Counted from the first letter of the stretch, positions 7,468-16,516 are shown. The stretch is DNA of 64,000 bases from JAJCZZ01 sp964569085 (GCA_964569085.1 CAZMTA010000002.1:195058-259057); one strand, 5' to 3'. Notes: generated by a model from the letters alone, not told the origin. Program-made: numbers and translations.

Positions 7468-8981
7468 TGGAGGCCCTCGGGCACCTGGCGTCGGGCTTCG
7501 GGGTGGCGCTGCAGCCCCTCAACCTGGCCCTCGCCTTCGGCGGGGTCTTCGTGGGGACGGTGGTGGGGATGCTCCCGGGCATCGGGCCCATCAACGCCAT
7601 CGCCATGCTCATCCCGCTGCTCTTCGCGGTGGGGCTCCCCCCCGAGTCCTCGCTGATCCTCCTGGCCGGGATCTACTACGGGAGCCAGTACGGCAACTCC
7701 ATCAGCACCATCCTCCTCAACGTCCCGGGCACCGCGTCCGCGGTGGTGACGGCGCTGGACGGCCATCCCATGACCCGGGCCGGACGGGGCGGGGAGGCGC
7801 TGGCCATGTCCGCCGTGGCGTCCTTCGTGGGCGGGACGCTGTCGGTGGTGGGGCTGGTCTTCCTGGCGCCGGCGCTCTCGGCGTGGGCCATCCGCTTCGG
7901 GCCGGCGGAGTACTTCGCCCTCATGATCTTCGCCTTCAGCGCCCTCTCCAGCGTGGCGGGGCGGAGCGTGCCCAAGGCGCTGGCCGCCACCGGGTTCGGG
8001 CTCCTCCTCGCCACGGTGGGCATGGACCCCAACAGCGCCGTCCCCCGCTTCACCTTCGGGCAGCTCAAGCTCTTCGACGGGATGGACTTCGTGGTGGTGA
8101 CCATCGGGCTCTTCGCGGTGAGCGAGGTCCTGCTGGTCCTCCGCCACACCGAGTGGGGCGACGCCGCGGCGGCCTCGTACGGGAAGGTGACGCTGGGCCT
8201 CTCGGAGCTCCGGGCCACGGTGGGGACCATGCTCCGGGGGAGCGTCACCGGGTTCTTCGTCGGGGTGCTCCCGGGGGCCGGAGGCACCATCGCCTCCTTC
8301 GTGGCCTACGGGCTCGAGGAGAAGGTGTCGAAGGCCGACCCGCCCTTCGGCGAGGGCCAGATCCGGGGCGTGGCCGCGCCGGAGTCGGCCAACAACGCGG
8401 CCACCACCGGGGCCATGATCCCCCTCCTGACCCTGGGGATCCCCGGGAGCGGGACCACCGCCGTCCTCCTGGGCGCGCTCCTGGGGCTGGGGCTGACCCC
8501 GGGCCCGCTCCTCATCGAGCGCAATCCCGAGGTCTTCTGGGGGATGGCGGCCTCCATGTACGTGGGCAACGCCTTCCTGCTCCTCCTGAACCTCCCCCTG
8601 GTGGGGCTCTTCGTGAAGGTGCTGCGGCTGCCGCGCTGGGTGCTCATGCCCGGGGTGGCCGCGCTCTCCTTCGTGGCGGTCTACGCCGTGAACCAGAGCG
8701 CCTTCGACCTCGTGCTCATGGCGGCCTTCGGCGTCCTGGGCTTCGTCATGCGGCGGGGCGGGTTCCCCCTGGCCCCGGTGATCCTGGGGCTCGTCCTCGG
8801 GCCGCTCATGGAGAAGAACCTGCGCCGGGCGCTGGCCCTCTCCGCCGGCGACTGGTCGGTGATGTTCTCCAGCGGGCTGGCCGTGTCCCTCTGGGCGCTG
8901 GCCACGGCGGCGCTGGTGGTGCCGTGGGCGTGGAAGCGGCTGCGGCCTCCGGTGGTGGCGGAGGTCGGCGAGGTGGACTGA
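7467..8981 (+). CDS. tctA: Large membrane subunit of tripartite tricarboxylate transporter (TctA family)
   Basis: A 504-residue protein of the usual TctA length with about 11-12 membrane helices. Family signatures are plain: GMLPGIGPINAIAMLIPL near the N-terminus, YYGSQYGNSISTILLNVPGT near residue 70, the second-half repeat GVLPGAGGTIASFVAYGLEEKVSK, and GVAAPESANNAATTGAMIPLLTLGIPGSGTTAVLLGAL. The two glycine/proline-rich segments are the internal repeats thought to line the transport path. The ATG overlaps the tctB stop. It ends the hydrolase-tctC-tctB-tctA operon, 13 bp before a convergent gene. Substrates in this family range from citrate to other dicarboxylates and aromatic carboxylates and cannot be read from sequence. 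Confidence 0.93.
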   Translation: MEALGHLASGFGVALQPLNLALAFGGVFVGTVVGMLPGIGPINAIAMLIPLLFAVGLPPESSLILLAGIYYGSQYGNSISTILLNVPGTASAVVTALDGHPMTRAGRGGEALAMSAVASFVGGTLSVVGLVFLAPALSAWAIRFGPAEYFALMIFAFSALSSVAGRSVPKALAATGFGLLLATVGMDPNSAVPRFTFGQLKLFDGMDFVVVTIGLFAVSEVLLVLRHTEWGDAAAASYGKVTLGLSELRATVGTMLRGSVTGFFVGVLPGAGGTIASFVAYGLEEKVSKADPPFGEGQIRGVAAPESANNAATTGAMIPLLTLGIPGSGTTAVLLGALLGLGLTPGPLLIERNPEVFWGMAASMYVGNAFLLLLNLPLVGLFVKVLRLPRWVLMPGVAALSFVAVYAVNQSAFDLVLMAAFGVLGFVMRRGGFPLAPVILGLVLGPLMEKNLRRALALSAGDWSVMFSSGLAVSLWALATAALVVPWAWKRLRPPVVAEVGEVD

Positions 8982-8994
8982 GCCCGACCGGCTC

Positions 8995-10113
8995 CTAGCC
9001 GACCTCCCCCCGCACCAACTCCGGGGCCGGGAGGTGGAGCGCCTCCTCGGTGGCGCCCTCCACCCGGTCGGCGCCCCGCACCACCAGGCCCCGCCCCCGC
9101 GTCACGACGATCCCGTACTGCATCCTCCGCGCCCCCGGCGGGCGGCGGTCCCGGATGTCGTTGCGGAGGACCTCCACGTCCTCGCATTCGACCCCCCGGG
9201 ACCCGCTGACGATCACCGCCGCGGTGTAGTTGGAGGAGCGGGGGGGATCGGGCCAGTCCCGGCCCGTGTCCAGCACCTGGTTGTCCCGCATGGAGCCGCC
9301 GCGCACCCCCACCAGCCCCAGCCCGTGGAAGTGGGCGCCCACCACCGTGTTGTGGTGGAAGTGGATGTCCCGGCCCGGATTGCCCGGCGTGTTGAACTCC
9401 GCCCAGAGGCCCCGGACGCTGTCCTCCACCGTGCACCCGGTGACCTCCACGTCCCGGACCGTGATCCGGGTGGACGTGGAGTGGACGGCCACGCCGATGC
9501 CGTCGGCCAGGCCCCGGGCCCGGTCGTCGATCCCCCGGAAGCGGCACCCCGACACCCGCAGCCCCCGGGCGTCCTCCAGGGGGCGGTCCCCCGCGAAGCC
9601 GTCCTCCTCCGGCGCGTGGAACTGCACCCCGTTGTTCCGGAGGTTCTCGAACACGCACCCCAGGACGTGGACGTCCCGGCAGGTGTAGAGCTTGATCCCC
9701 TCCTCGATGCCGTCCCGGACCGTGACGCCCTCGAAGGAGAGGCCCCGGTTCCGGACGAAGAAGAAGGGGGAGACGGTCTCGCCCTCCCGGAAGTGGCGGC
9801 GCGCCATGTCGAAGGTCCCGCCCACGCAGCGGAAGCCGTCGGCGCGGCCCCGGTGGTCGTGGAAGACGTGCCACGCCGGCTCCGGCGCCTTCACGATGTG
9901 GGCGTCGGCGGCCAGGACGGTGACCCCGGGGCGGTCCACCTCCACCGAGTCCAGGAGGTAGCGCCCTCCGGCGGGGAAGCGGAGGCGCCCCCCGTGGGCG
10001 GGCAGGGCCGCCAGCGCACGGCGCACCGCGTCGCCGTCGAGGGTCTCGCCGTCCCCCCGGGCGCCGAAGTCGGTGACGTCCAGCTCCACCCGGGTCCCGT
10101 GTCGTCTCTCCAT
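8995..10113 (-). CDS. Right-handed parallel beta-helix protein (pectate-lyase-like fold)
   Basis: A 372-residue protein opening LDVTDFGARGDGETLDGDAVRRAL, the classic start of pectate-lyase and polygalacturonase-like beta-helix proteins. The body shows repeated coil-forming segments such as GLSFEGVTVRDG, CRDVHVLGCVFENLRNNGVQF, RITVRDVEVTGCTVEDSVRGLW, and RDIHFHHNTVVGAHFHGLGL, typical of the Beta_helix family. I see no signal peptide, so it is likely cytoplasmic or exported by an unknown route. The GH28 catalytic Asp triad is not evident, so it may be a lyase, epimerase or binding protein. The ATG at 10113 is far inside a longer open frame but is where the recognised fold begins. Confidence 0.75.
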   Translation of the reverse strand: MERRHGTRVELDVTDFGARGDGETLDGDAVRRALAALPAHGGRLRFPAGGRYLLDSVEVDRPGVTVLAADAHIVKAPEPAWHVFHDHRGRADGFRCVGGTFDMARRHFREGETVSPFFFVRNRGLSFEGVTVRDGIEEGIKLYTCRDVHVLGCVFENLRNNGVQFHAPEEDGFAGDRPLEDARGLRVSGCRFRGIDDRARGLADGIGVAVHSTSTRITVRDVEVTGCTVEDSVRGLWAEFNTPGNPGRDIHFHHNTVVGAHFHGLGLVGVRGGSMRDNQVLDTGRDWPDPPRSSNYTAAVIVSGSRGVECEDVEVLRNDIRDRRPPGARRMQYGIVVTRGRGLVVRGADRVEGATEEALHLPAPELVRGEVG

Positions 10114-10267
10114 GCCTCCAAGATACGGCGCCGGCGGCCGGCGGGGTCCCCGGGGCCGGCTCCGCCGGCGTGTCCGGCCCGTCCGCCCGTTCGCGCATCC
10201 GGTTCCGGGAGGGGGCTCCGCGTCGGCGGGCCGCCGTGGACTGGACGCGAGCCGGGAGGAGGGGCCG

Positions 10268-11158
10268 ATGGGGACGGGGAGCGCGGGCATCGACGTGGAG
10301 GCGCGAGTGCTGTGGGCCATGGGGGGCGGGCGGGACCGGGGGCACGCGGGACGGGCGGGCGTGGACGTTTCGGCCCTGGAGGAGGTGGAGCTGCGGGCCT
10401 GGGAGGACGTGGCGCGGGCCGCGCGTGAGCTCGGGCTCCCCGGCGGCGAGGTCGTGCGGACCGGCGCCGGCGGGGCGCTCTTCAGCCCCGGCGTCGACGA
10501 TCTGGCCGTGAACCGCGCCTTCGGCATGGTGGCGGACCGTGTGCCCCTGGCCGAGCTGGCCTCCGCGCTGGTGGAGGCCTTCCGCGCCCGGGCGGTGCCC
10601 CGCTTCTCCTTCCAGCCGGTGCCCGGGGAGGACGGCGCCGCGACGGGGGACATCCTCGCCGCGGTCGGCTTCCGGCCCGGTCCCCGGTGGGTCCGCCTCC
10701 ACCGGCCCGCGGGGGGCGTCCCCTGGGTGCTGTCCGACCTGGACGTGGTGCCGGCCGACGGGATGGGCCGGCTCTTCGGCGAGGTGTACCGGGCCGCGCT
10801 CGACCTCCCCACCTTCACCGTGTCCTGGCTGGCCGCCCTGGTGGAGCGCCCCGGCTGGCGCTGCTTCGTGGCGCTGGACGGGGTCCGTCCGGTGGCGGCG
10901 GGCGCCGTCCACGTCCAGGGCCCCCGGGCCTGGCTGGGGCTCACCGCCACCCTCCCGGACCACCGGAGGCGGGGCGCGCACCTGGCCGTCCTGGCGGAGA
11001 TGGCGCTCCAGGCGTCCCGCCTCGGGTGCCGGGACCTCGTCCTGGAGGCCGTGGAGGAGCGGCCCGGGCGGCCGTCTCCGGCCCATCGCAACGCCCGGCG
11101 CCTGGGCTTCCGGGCCGCCTACCACAGGGAGAGCTGGATCTACGACCGGGCCTCCTGA
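10268..11158 (+). CDS. GNAT family N-acetyltransferase
   Basis: A 296-residue protein whose C-terminal half is a GNAT domain: LALDGVRPVAAGAVHVQG-like strand pair (about 203-222), then the acetyl-CoA loop LPDHRRRGAHLAVLAEMALQAS (family pattern Q/RxxGxG/A), ending with the NARRLGFRAAYHRESWIY segment typical of the last strand. The N-terminal half (to about 140) has no clear catalytic motif and may be a degenerate second GNAT domain, as it contains SFQPVPGED and an LLAAVGFRPG-like turn. The ATG at 10268 follows a strong GGAGGAGGGG site. The substrate is unknown. It is divergent from the beta-helix gene across 154 bp. Confidence 0.75.
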   Translation: MGTGSAGIDVEARVLWAMGGGRDRGHAGRAGVDVSALEEVELRAWEDVARAARELGLPGGEVVRTGAGGALFSPGVDDLAVNRAFGMVADRVPLAELASALVEAFRARAVPRFSFQPVPGEDGAATGDILAAVGFRPGPRWVRLHRPAGGVPWVLSDLDVVPADGMGRLFGEVYRAALDLPTFTVSWLAALVERPGWRCFVALDGVRPVAAGAVHVQGPRAWLGLTATLPDHRRRGAHLAVLAEMALQASRLGCRDLVLEAVEERPGRPSPAHRNARRLGFRAAYHRESWIYDRAS

Positions 11159-11395
11159 GATCCGCCCTCGCTTTCCCCCACCGTCCGTCCCCGCCTACAT
11201 TCACGCCGTCGTCCGTTGCGTACATCGGGCCGCTCGCTCGGTCCGTTCCAGGAAACAGGCGTGCTCCGGATGGCCGGCCGGCGGGCCCGAGAAGGCCTGC
11301 GCCGCCCGACCTCTCCGACGCGCCACGTGCACCGTGGCCGAACCCTCCCCGGCCGGGGACGGGCAGGCCATCGGTCCGTGCACTGGAGGTGCGCA
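11159..11395. promoter_or_regulatory. Intergenic leader upstream of the 2-oxoacid oxidoreductase operon
   Basis: A 237 bp gap before the operon that starts at 11396. It contains the AT-richer patch CCTACATTCACG (TACATT at 11196-11201), a possible -10 element about 195 bases before the start codon, which would give a long leader. A GGAGG ribosome site sits at 11384-11388. I found no riboswitch fold that I recognise. Confidence 0.3.
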
Positions 11396-11734
11396 ATGGA
11401 TGGCGACGACGTTCTCGGCCACGGCCGCATCGGTCGTGCGTTCTGCTCGGCCCACTTCAGGGACGTCCCGGTCCTTCTCCGGGACGGGTCGGACCCGCCC
11501 CCCGTCGACCCCGACGACCCGCCCAACCCCGACCTCACCGCCGACGGGGTGGAAGCGGTGACCTGCCTCGACTACGGGGTGCGGTGCACCGGCTGGCTCT
11601 GCCCGCTCTTCACCGTGCCCACGGTGCCCCCCGAGGACCTCCTTGCCGAGGCCATGGAGGCCGAGCGTCGCCGCTGGCGGGGCGCGCCCAGGCGCCGCGC
11701 CCGGCGCACCCCCCCCTTCCCGCACACCTTCTAG
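11396..11734 (+). CDS. Small cysteine-containing protein of unknown function, first gene of the kor operon
   Basis: A 112-residue protein that I do not recognise. It has an opening Cys (AFCSAH) and a cluster VTCLDYGVRCTGWLCPLF with spacing C-x6-C-x4-C, which could bind a metal or form disulfides. The middle is rich in Asp and Pro (DGSDPPPVDPDDPPNPD) and the tail is very basic (RRRWRGAPRRRARR). There is no signal peptide, so it is probably cytoplasmic. The ATG has GGAGG eight bases ahead. The next gene, an Fe-S flavoprotein, starts eight bases after its stop, so they are surely co-transcribed. A role in redox partnering or assembly is a guess from context only. Confidence 0.6.
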   Translation: MDGDDVLGHGRIGRAFCSAHFRDVPVLLRDGSDPPPVDPDDPPNPDLTADGVEAVTCLDYGVRCTGWLCPLFTVPTVPPEDLLAEAMEAERRRWRGAPRRRARRTPPFPHTF

Positions 11735-11742
11735 GGGCGGCC

Positions 11743-13569
11743 ATGCGCGCGACCGACGTCTCCGATCCCCACTACTACCACAAGGTCGTGGACTGTCAGT
11801 GGGGCTGTCCGGCCCACACCAACGTGCCGGAGTACATCCGCCTCATCGCGCTGGGCAGGTACACGGACGCGTACATGCTCAACCGGAAGTCCAACGTCTT
11901 CCCGGGCATCCTGGGCCGCACCTGCGACCGTCCGTGCGAGCCGGCGTGCCGGCGCACCCGCCTGGACGGGGAGCCGGTGGCCATCTGCCGCCTCAAGCGG
12001 GTGGCGGCGGACCTGCGGGCGGATGATATCCGACCCTTCCTGCCGCAGATCCCCACGGAGAAGAACGGGAAGAAGGTGCTGCTCATCGGGGCGGGCCCGG
12101 CGTCGCTCACGGTGGCCAACGACCTCATGCCGCTGGGCTACGAGGTCACCATCTACGAGAAGCTCGAGAAGCCGGGCGGGCTCATGTGGAACAACATCCC
12201 CCAGTTCCGCCTGCCGCCCCGGGTCCTGAACGAGGAGATCGACTACATCCTGGACATGGGGGTCGACCTCCGCACGGGCCACGAGGTCACAAGCATGGCC
12301 GCGGTCCTCGACGAGGGGTGGGACGCGGTCTTCATCGGCACCGGCGCGCCCCGGGGCAAGGAGCTGGACCTTCCCGGGCGGTGGGACGATCCGGACCACG
12401 TCCACATCGGCATCGACTGGCTCCAGAGCATCGCCTTCGAGCACGTGGACTCCATCTCGCCCCGGGTGCTGGTCATCGGGGTCGGCAACACCGCCATGGA
12501 CTGCTGCCGGAGCGCCAAGCGGCTGGGGGGCACCGAGGTCACGGTCATGGCGCGGAAGTCACGGGAGCACTTCAAGGCGTCGCCGTGGGAGCTGGAGGAC
12601 GCCGAGGGCGAGGACGTGCGGGTCCTGGAGAACCACGCGCCGGCCCGCTTCCTCGTGGAGGACGGGCGGCTCGTCGGCATGGAGTTCGAGCTCTGCGAGT
12701 GGCACCCGGACGAGAGCGGACGGCTGCGGAAGAAGGTGCTGGACACCACGGTCGTCCCCTGCGACGAGGTCATCGTGGCCATCGGGCAGGACGCCGCCTT
12801 CCCGTGGGTCGAGCGGGACATCGGGATCGAGTTCGACGAGTGGGAGATGCCGGTGGTCGACAAGGCCACCTTCCAGACCACCCTGCCCGGCGTGTTCGCC
12901 GGAGGCGACGCGGCGTGGGGTCCCGAGAACATCATCTGGGCCGTGGAGCACGGGCATCAGGCCGCCATCTCCATCCATCGCCACTGCCAGGGCGAGGACG
13001 TGGCGGACCGCCCGCCGTACGGCCAGAACCTGGGCAGCGTGAAGATGGGGCTGCACGAGTGGGCGTACTCCAACGACTACGACGGCGCGAACCGGGCCGA
13101 GATGTCGTACGCCGACCTCCGGGAGCGGCTGGCCTCCATGGAGGTGGAGGCCGAGCTGGGGTTCGACCTGGAGAGGGCGCTCCAGGAGACGGAGCGGTGC
13201 CTCAACTGCGACGTCCAGACCCACTTCACCGGGCCGCTGTGCATCGAGTGCGACGCCTGCGTGGACATCTGTCCCCTCAACTGCCTGACCATCGCCGAGG
13301 ACGGGCCCGAGGAGGAGGTGCGGGAGCGGCTGACCGTGCCCCAGATCCATACCGAGCAGGCCCTGTTCGCGTCGGAGCCCCTCCCCCACACCGGCCGCCT
13401 GATGCTCAAGGACGAGGACCTGTGCATCCACTGCGGCCTGTGCGCCGAGCGGTGCCCCACCGCGGCGTGGGACATGCGGAAGTCGAACCTCCTGGTGCCC
13501 TACGCCGGGCTGGAGGCGGGGACCCTCCACCCCCCCGAGGGCGGCGTGCCCGCGGAGATCGTGGCGTGA
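11743..13569 (+). CDS. GltD-like NAD(P)H/FAD oxidoreductase with C-terminal 2x[4Fe-4S] ferredoxin domain
   Basis: A 608-residue electron-transfer protein. Domain order: an N-terminal GltD-type Fe-S region with CQWGCPAH and GRTCDRPCEPACRR (about 24-70); an FAD Rossmann fold VLLIGAGPASLTVAND (about 110); an NAD(P) fold VLVIGVGNTAMDCC (about 243), like glutamate synthase small subunit; and a C-terminal bacterial ferredoxin domain with CIECDACVDICP and CIHCGLCAERCP. A further CLNCD lies just before it. GltD is only about 450-480 residues, so the ferredoxin tail is an addition. It sits directly before the two subunits of 2-oxoacid:ferredoxin oxidoreductase, so it likely moves electrons between NAD(P)H and that enzyme. 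Its stop lies within 20 bp of the next start. I am sure of the domains and less sure of the nicotinamide used. Confidence 0.87.
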   Translation: MRATDVSDPHYYHKVVDCQWGCPAHTNVPEYIRLIALGRYTDAYMLNRKSNVFPGILGRTCDRPCEPACRRTRLDGEPVAICRLKRVAADLRADDIRPFLPQIPTEKNGKKVLLIGAGPASLTVANDLMPLGYEVTIYEKLEKPGGLMWNNIPQFRLPPRVLNEEIDYILDMGVDLRTGHEVTSMAAVLDEGWDAVFIGTGAPRGKELDLPGRWDDPDHVHIGIDWLQSIAFEHVDSISPRVLVIGVGNTAMDCCRSAKRLGGTEVTVMARKSREHFKASPWELEDAEGEDVRVLENHAPARFLVEDGRLVGMEFELCEWHPDESGRLRKKVLDTTVVPCDEVIVAIGQDAAFPWVERDIGIEFDEWEMPVVDKATFQTTLPGVFAGGDAAWGPENIIWAVEHGHQAAISIHRHCQGEDVADRPPYGQNLGSVKMGLHEWAYSNDYDGANRAEMSYADLRERLASMEVEAELGFDLERALQETERCLNCDVQTHFTGPLCIECDACVDICPLNCLTIAEDGPEEEVRERLTVPQIHTEQALFASEPLPHTGRLMLKDEDLCIHCGLCAERCPTAAWDMRKSNLLVPYAGLEAGTLHPPEGGVPAEIVA

Positions 13570-13589
13570 GCGGGCGGGGGCGGGACACC

Positions 13590-15446
13590 GTGAACGACGT
13601 CGCCTTCAAGATCGCCACGGTCAACGGGACCGGCTCGGCCAGCGCCAACGGCCTCCTCCTGAAGGCCATCTTCCGAATGGGCATCCCGGTATCGGGGAAG
13701 AACCTCTTCCCGTCCAACATCCAGGGCCTGCCCACCTGGTACGAGATCCGGGTCAACGGCGAGGGCCACACGGCCCGGACGCCCGACTTCGACCTCATGG
13801 TGGCCATGAACCCGGCCACCTACGAGCGGGACGTGGCCGAGGTCCGCTCCGGCGGGTGGCTGCTCCACGACTCGAGCTGGCCGCTGCCCCGGACGCTCCG
13901 CCGGGACGACGTGACGGTGGTGGGCGTGCCCCTGGCGGCCATGTGCAACGAGGCCTTCGAAGGCTCCCGGGTGCGGATCCTCCTCAAGAACATCGCCTAC
14001 GCCGGGGTCCTGGCCGCCCTCCTCGAGTTGGACATGGACGTCGTCGACCAGCTCCTGGAGGAGACGTACGGCTACAAGCCCAGGCTGCTCGACTCGAACT
14101 TCCAGGCCGTGCGCCTGGGGCGGGACTGGGCGCTCGAGCACCTGGAGTGCCCGCTGCCCCACCGCCTGGAGCCCATGGACGAGACGGCGGGCTCGATCCT
14201 CGTGGACGGCAACACGGCGGCGGCCCTGGGATGCGTGTACGCCGGCGCCACCGTGGCGGGGTGGTATCCCATCACGCCCAGCACGTCCCTCATCGACGCC
14301 TTCAAGGGCTTCTGCGACGAGCTCCGCACCGACGCCGAGGGGCACAACAACGTGGCCATCGTCCAGGCCGAGGACGAGCTGTCGGCCGCGGGCATGGTCG
14401 TGGGCGCCAACTGGGTGGGGGCGCGGGGCTTCACCGCCACGTCCGGTCCGGGCATCAGCCTCATGAGCGAGTTCATCGGGCTGGCGTACTACGCCGAGAT
14501 CCCGGGGGTCTTCTTCGACATCCAGCGCACCGGGCCCTCCACCGGCATGCCCACCCGGACCCAGCAGGGCGACCTGACCCTGTGCGCGTACGCCTCCCAC
14601 GGCGACACCAAGCACATCTGCCTCTACCCCGCCCACCCCGGCGAGTCCTTCGACTTCGCGGTGGCGGCCTTCGACCTGACCGAGCGCTTCCAGACCCCGG
14701 TGTTCGTGGTCCAGGACCTGGACATCGGGATGAACGACTGGGTGGTGCCGAAGCTCACCTGGGACGACGCGTACCGCCCCGACCGCGGCAAGGTGCTCAC
14801 CGCCCGGGAGCTGGAGGAGCTGGACGCGTACCACCGCTACCTGGACCAGGACGGCGACGGCGTGGCGGCGCGGACCCTTCCGGGCGTCCACCCCAAGGGG
14901 GCCTTCTTCACCCGGGGCTCGGGGCACGACCGGTACGGGCGGTACACGGAGGACGCGGCCGCCTACACGGACGTGATGGAGCGGCTGCTGCGGAAGGTGG
15001 AGGACGCGGCCGTCTCGCTTCCCGCCCCGGAGATCGTGGGCGAGCAGAACGGGGCGACCTACGGGCTGATCACCGTGGGCGGGTGTCGGGGCGCCGTCCT
15101 GGAGGCCCGGGCGCGGATGGCGGAGCGGGGCGTGGACGTGGACGTCCTCCGGGTGCGCGCCTTCCCCTTCCACCCCGAGGTGGAGGCGTTCATCGGGCGG
15201 CACGCCCGGACCTTCGTCGTGGAGCAGAACCGGGACGCGCAGCTCCATTCCATGCTCCTCCTGGAGACGGGGGTCGACCGGGACAAGCTGGCCTCGATCC
15301 GTCAGTACGGGGGCATGCCGCTCTCCGCCGTGGACGTGATCGACGGCGTGGCGGACTGGCTGGAGGAGTGGCACGGAGAGGAGGCGCCCCCGGTGCGCGG
15401 CGCCCACCGCGTCGCCCCGACCACGGCACGGAGGAAGGAAGCATGA
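13590..15446 (+). CDS. korA: 2-oxoacid:ferredoxin oxidoreductase, fused gamma-alpha subunit (KorA type)
   Basis: A 618-residue subunit of the thiamine-diphosphate enzyme that interconverts a 2-oxoacid (probably 2-oxoglutarate) plus CoA with an acyl-CoA, CO2 and reduced ferredoxin. The N-terminal gamma domain (about 1-190) begins FKIATVNGTGSASANGLLLKA. The alpha domain from about 205 has DGNTAAALGCVYAGATVAGWYPITPSTSL, the typical YPITPS motif, then QAEDELSAAGMVVGANWVGARGFTATSGPG. The fusion order gamma-alpha is that of oxygen-tolerant KorA such as in mycobacteria. I prefer the GTG at 13590 (VNDVAFKIATVNG); a GTG at 13566 overlapping the upstream stop is also possible and would add eight residues. 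The stop overlaps korB by 4 bp. Substrate preference for 2-oxoglutarate is inferred from family, not proven. Confidence 0.88.
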   Translation: MNDVAFKIATVNGTGSASANGLLLKAIFRMGIPVSGKNLFPSNIQGLPTWYEIRVNGEGHTARTPDFDLMVAMNPATYERDVAEVRSGGWLLHDSSWPLPRTLRRDDVTVVGVPLAAMCNEAFEGSRVRILLKNIAYAGVLAALLELDMDVVDQLLEETYGYKPRLLDSNFQAVRLGRDWALEHLECPLPHRLEPMDETAGSILVDGNTAAALGCVYAGATVAGWYPITPSTSLIDAFKGFCDELRTDAEGHNNVAIVQAEDELSAAGMVVGANWVGARGFTATSGPGISLMSEFIGLAYYAEIPGVFFDIQRTGPSTGMPTRTQQGDLTLCAYASHGDTKHICLYPAHPGESFDFAVAAFDLTERFQTPVFVVQDLDIGMNDWVVPKLTWDDAYRPDRGKVLTARELEELDAYHRYLDQDGDGVAARTLPGVHPKGAFFTRGSGHDRYGRYTEDAAAYTDVMERLLRKVEDAAVSLPAPEIVGEQNGATYGLITVGGCRGAVLEARARMAERGVDVDVLRVRAFPFHPEVEAFIGRHARTFVVEQNRDAQLHSMLLLETGVDRDKLASIRQYGGMPLSAVDVIDGVADWLEEWHGEEAPPVRGAHRVAPTTARRKEA

Positions 15447-16498
15447 GCTACATCGCCAAGCCCCGGGTCCGACACCCGTCCCTGCCCACCAACGCGCTGG
15501 GCCTGACCCGCCGGGACTACGAGGGCTCCATGTCCACGCTGTGCGCCGGGTGCGGCCACGACTCCATCACGGCCGCCATCATCGAGGCGGCGTGGCAGGC
15601 CGACCTCGAGCCCCACCGGGTGGCCAAGCTGAGCGGGATCGGCTGCTCCTCCAAGACGCCCACCTACTTCCTGGGCCAGGCCCACGGCTTCAACTCGGTG
15701 CACGGGCGCATGCCGTCCATCGCCGCCGGGGCCTCGGCCGGGAACTCCGCCCTCACCTACCTGGGGGTGTCCGGCGACGGCGACTCCCTGTCCATCGGCG
15801 TGGGGCAGCTCGTCCACGCCATCCGGCGCAACGTGGACATGCTCTACGTCCTGGAGAACAACGGCGTGTACGGGCTGACCAAGGGGCAGTTCAGCGCCTC
15901 GGCGGACCTGGGCAGCCGGGCCAAGAAGGGGGAGGTGAACCGGAGCGAGCCCATCGACCCCGTGCTCCTGGCCCTGACCCTGAACTGCGGCTTCGTGGCC
16001 CGGAGCTTCAGCGGCGACAAGGCCCAGCTCGTCCCGCTCATCATCGGCGGCCTGGCCCACAAGGGATTCTCCCTCATCGACGTGGTCAGCCCCTGCGTGG
16101 CCTTCAACGACCACGTCGGCTCCACCAAGAGCTACGAGTACACGCGGCGACACCTGGAGCGGGCCGTCGAGGCCGACTTCATCCTCCCCGCCGACGAGAT
16201 CCGCGCCTCCTACGAGCCCGGCTCCGCCCGCTCCGTCCGCATGCACGACGGGAGCGTGGTCTCCTTCCGGAAGGTCCCCGAGGGGTACGACCCCACGGAC
16301 CGGGACGCCGTGTACGCCTACCTGCGGGCCCGGGCCGGGGAGGCGGAGGTGCCCACCGGGCTCCTGTACGTCGATCCCGACCAGGAGTCCATGCACGAGA
16401 TCATGGGCACCACCACGCGCCCCCTGGTCGACGTGGGGTGGGAGGAGCTCTGCCCCGGCGAGGAGAAGCTCGGCCGGGTCATGGAGCGGTGGCGGTAG
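15443..16498 (+). CDS. korB: 2-oxoacid:ferredoxin oxidoreductase, beta subunit (KorB type)
   Basis: A 351-residue partner of the preceding KorA-like subunit that binds thiamine diphosphate. Visible signatures are CAGCGHDSI near residue 34, IGCSSKTPTYF near 70, and the ThDP/Mg motif GDGDSLSIGVGQLVHAIRRN...ENNGVYGLTKGQ (about 112-150). These cysteines (C34, C37 and C72) match those that hold the [4Fe-4S] cluster in two-subunit oxidoreductases, where a fourth Cys lies further on (C217 in SPCVAFND is a candidate). The start is a 4 bp overlap with korA, preceded by GGAGGAAGG. It is the last gene of the operon and ends 18 bp from convergent argG. Confidence 0.9.
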   Translation: MSYIAKPRVRHPSLPTNALGLTRRDYEGSMSTLCAGCGHDSITAAIIEAAWQADLEPHRVAKLSGIGCSSKTPTYFLGQAHGFNSVHGRMPSIAAGASAGNSALTYLGVSGDGDSLSIGVGQLVHAIRRNVDMLYVLENNGVYGLTKGQFSASADLGSRAKKGEVNRSEPIDPVLLALTLNCGFVARSFSGDKAQLVPLIIGGLAHKGFSLIDVVSPCVAFNDHVGSTKSYEYTRRHLERAVEADFILPADEIRASYEPGSARSVRMHDGSVVSFRKVPEGYDPTDRDAVYAYLRARAGEAEVPTGLLYVDPDQESMHEIMGTTTRPLVDVGWEELCPGEEKLGRVMERWR

Positions 16499-16516
16499 GG
16501 CGCCGGGCGGCGTCCC

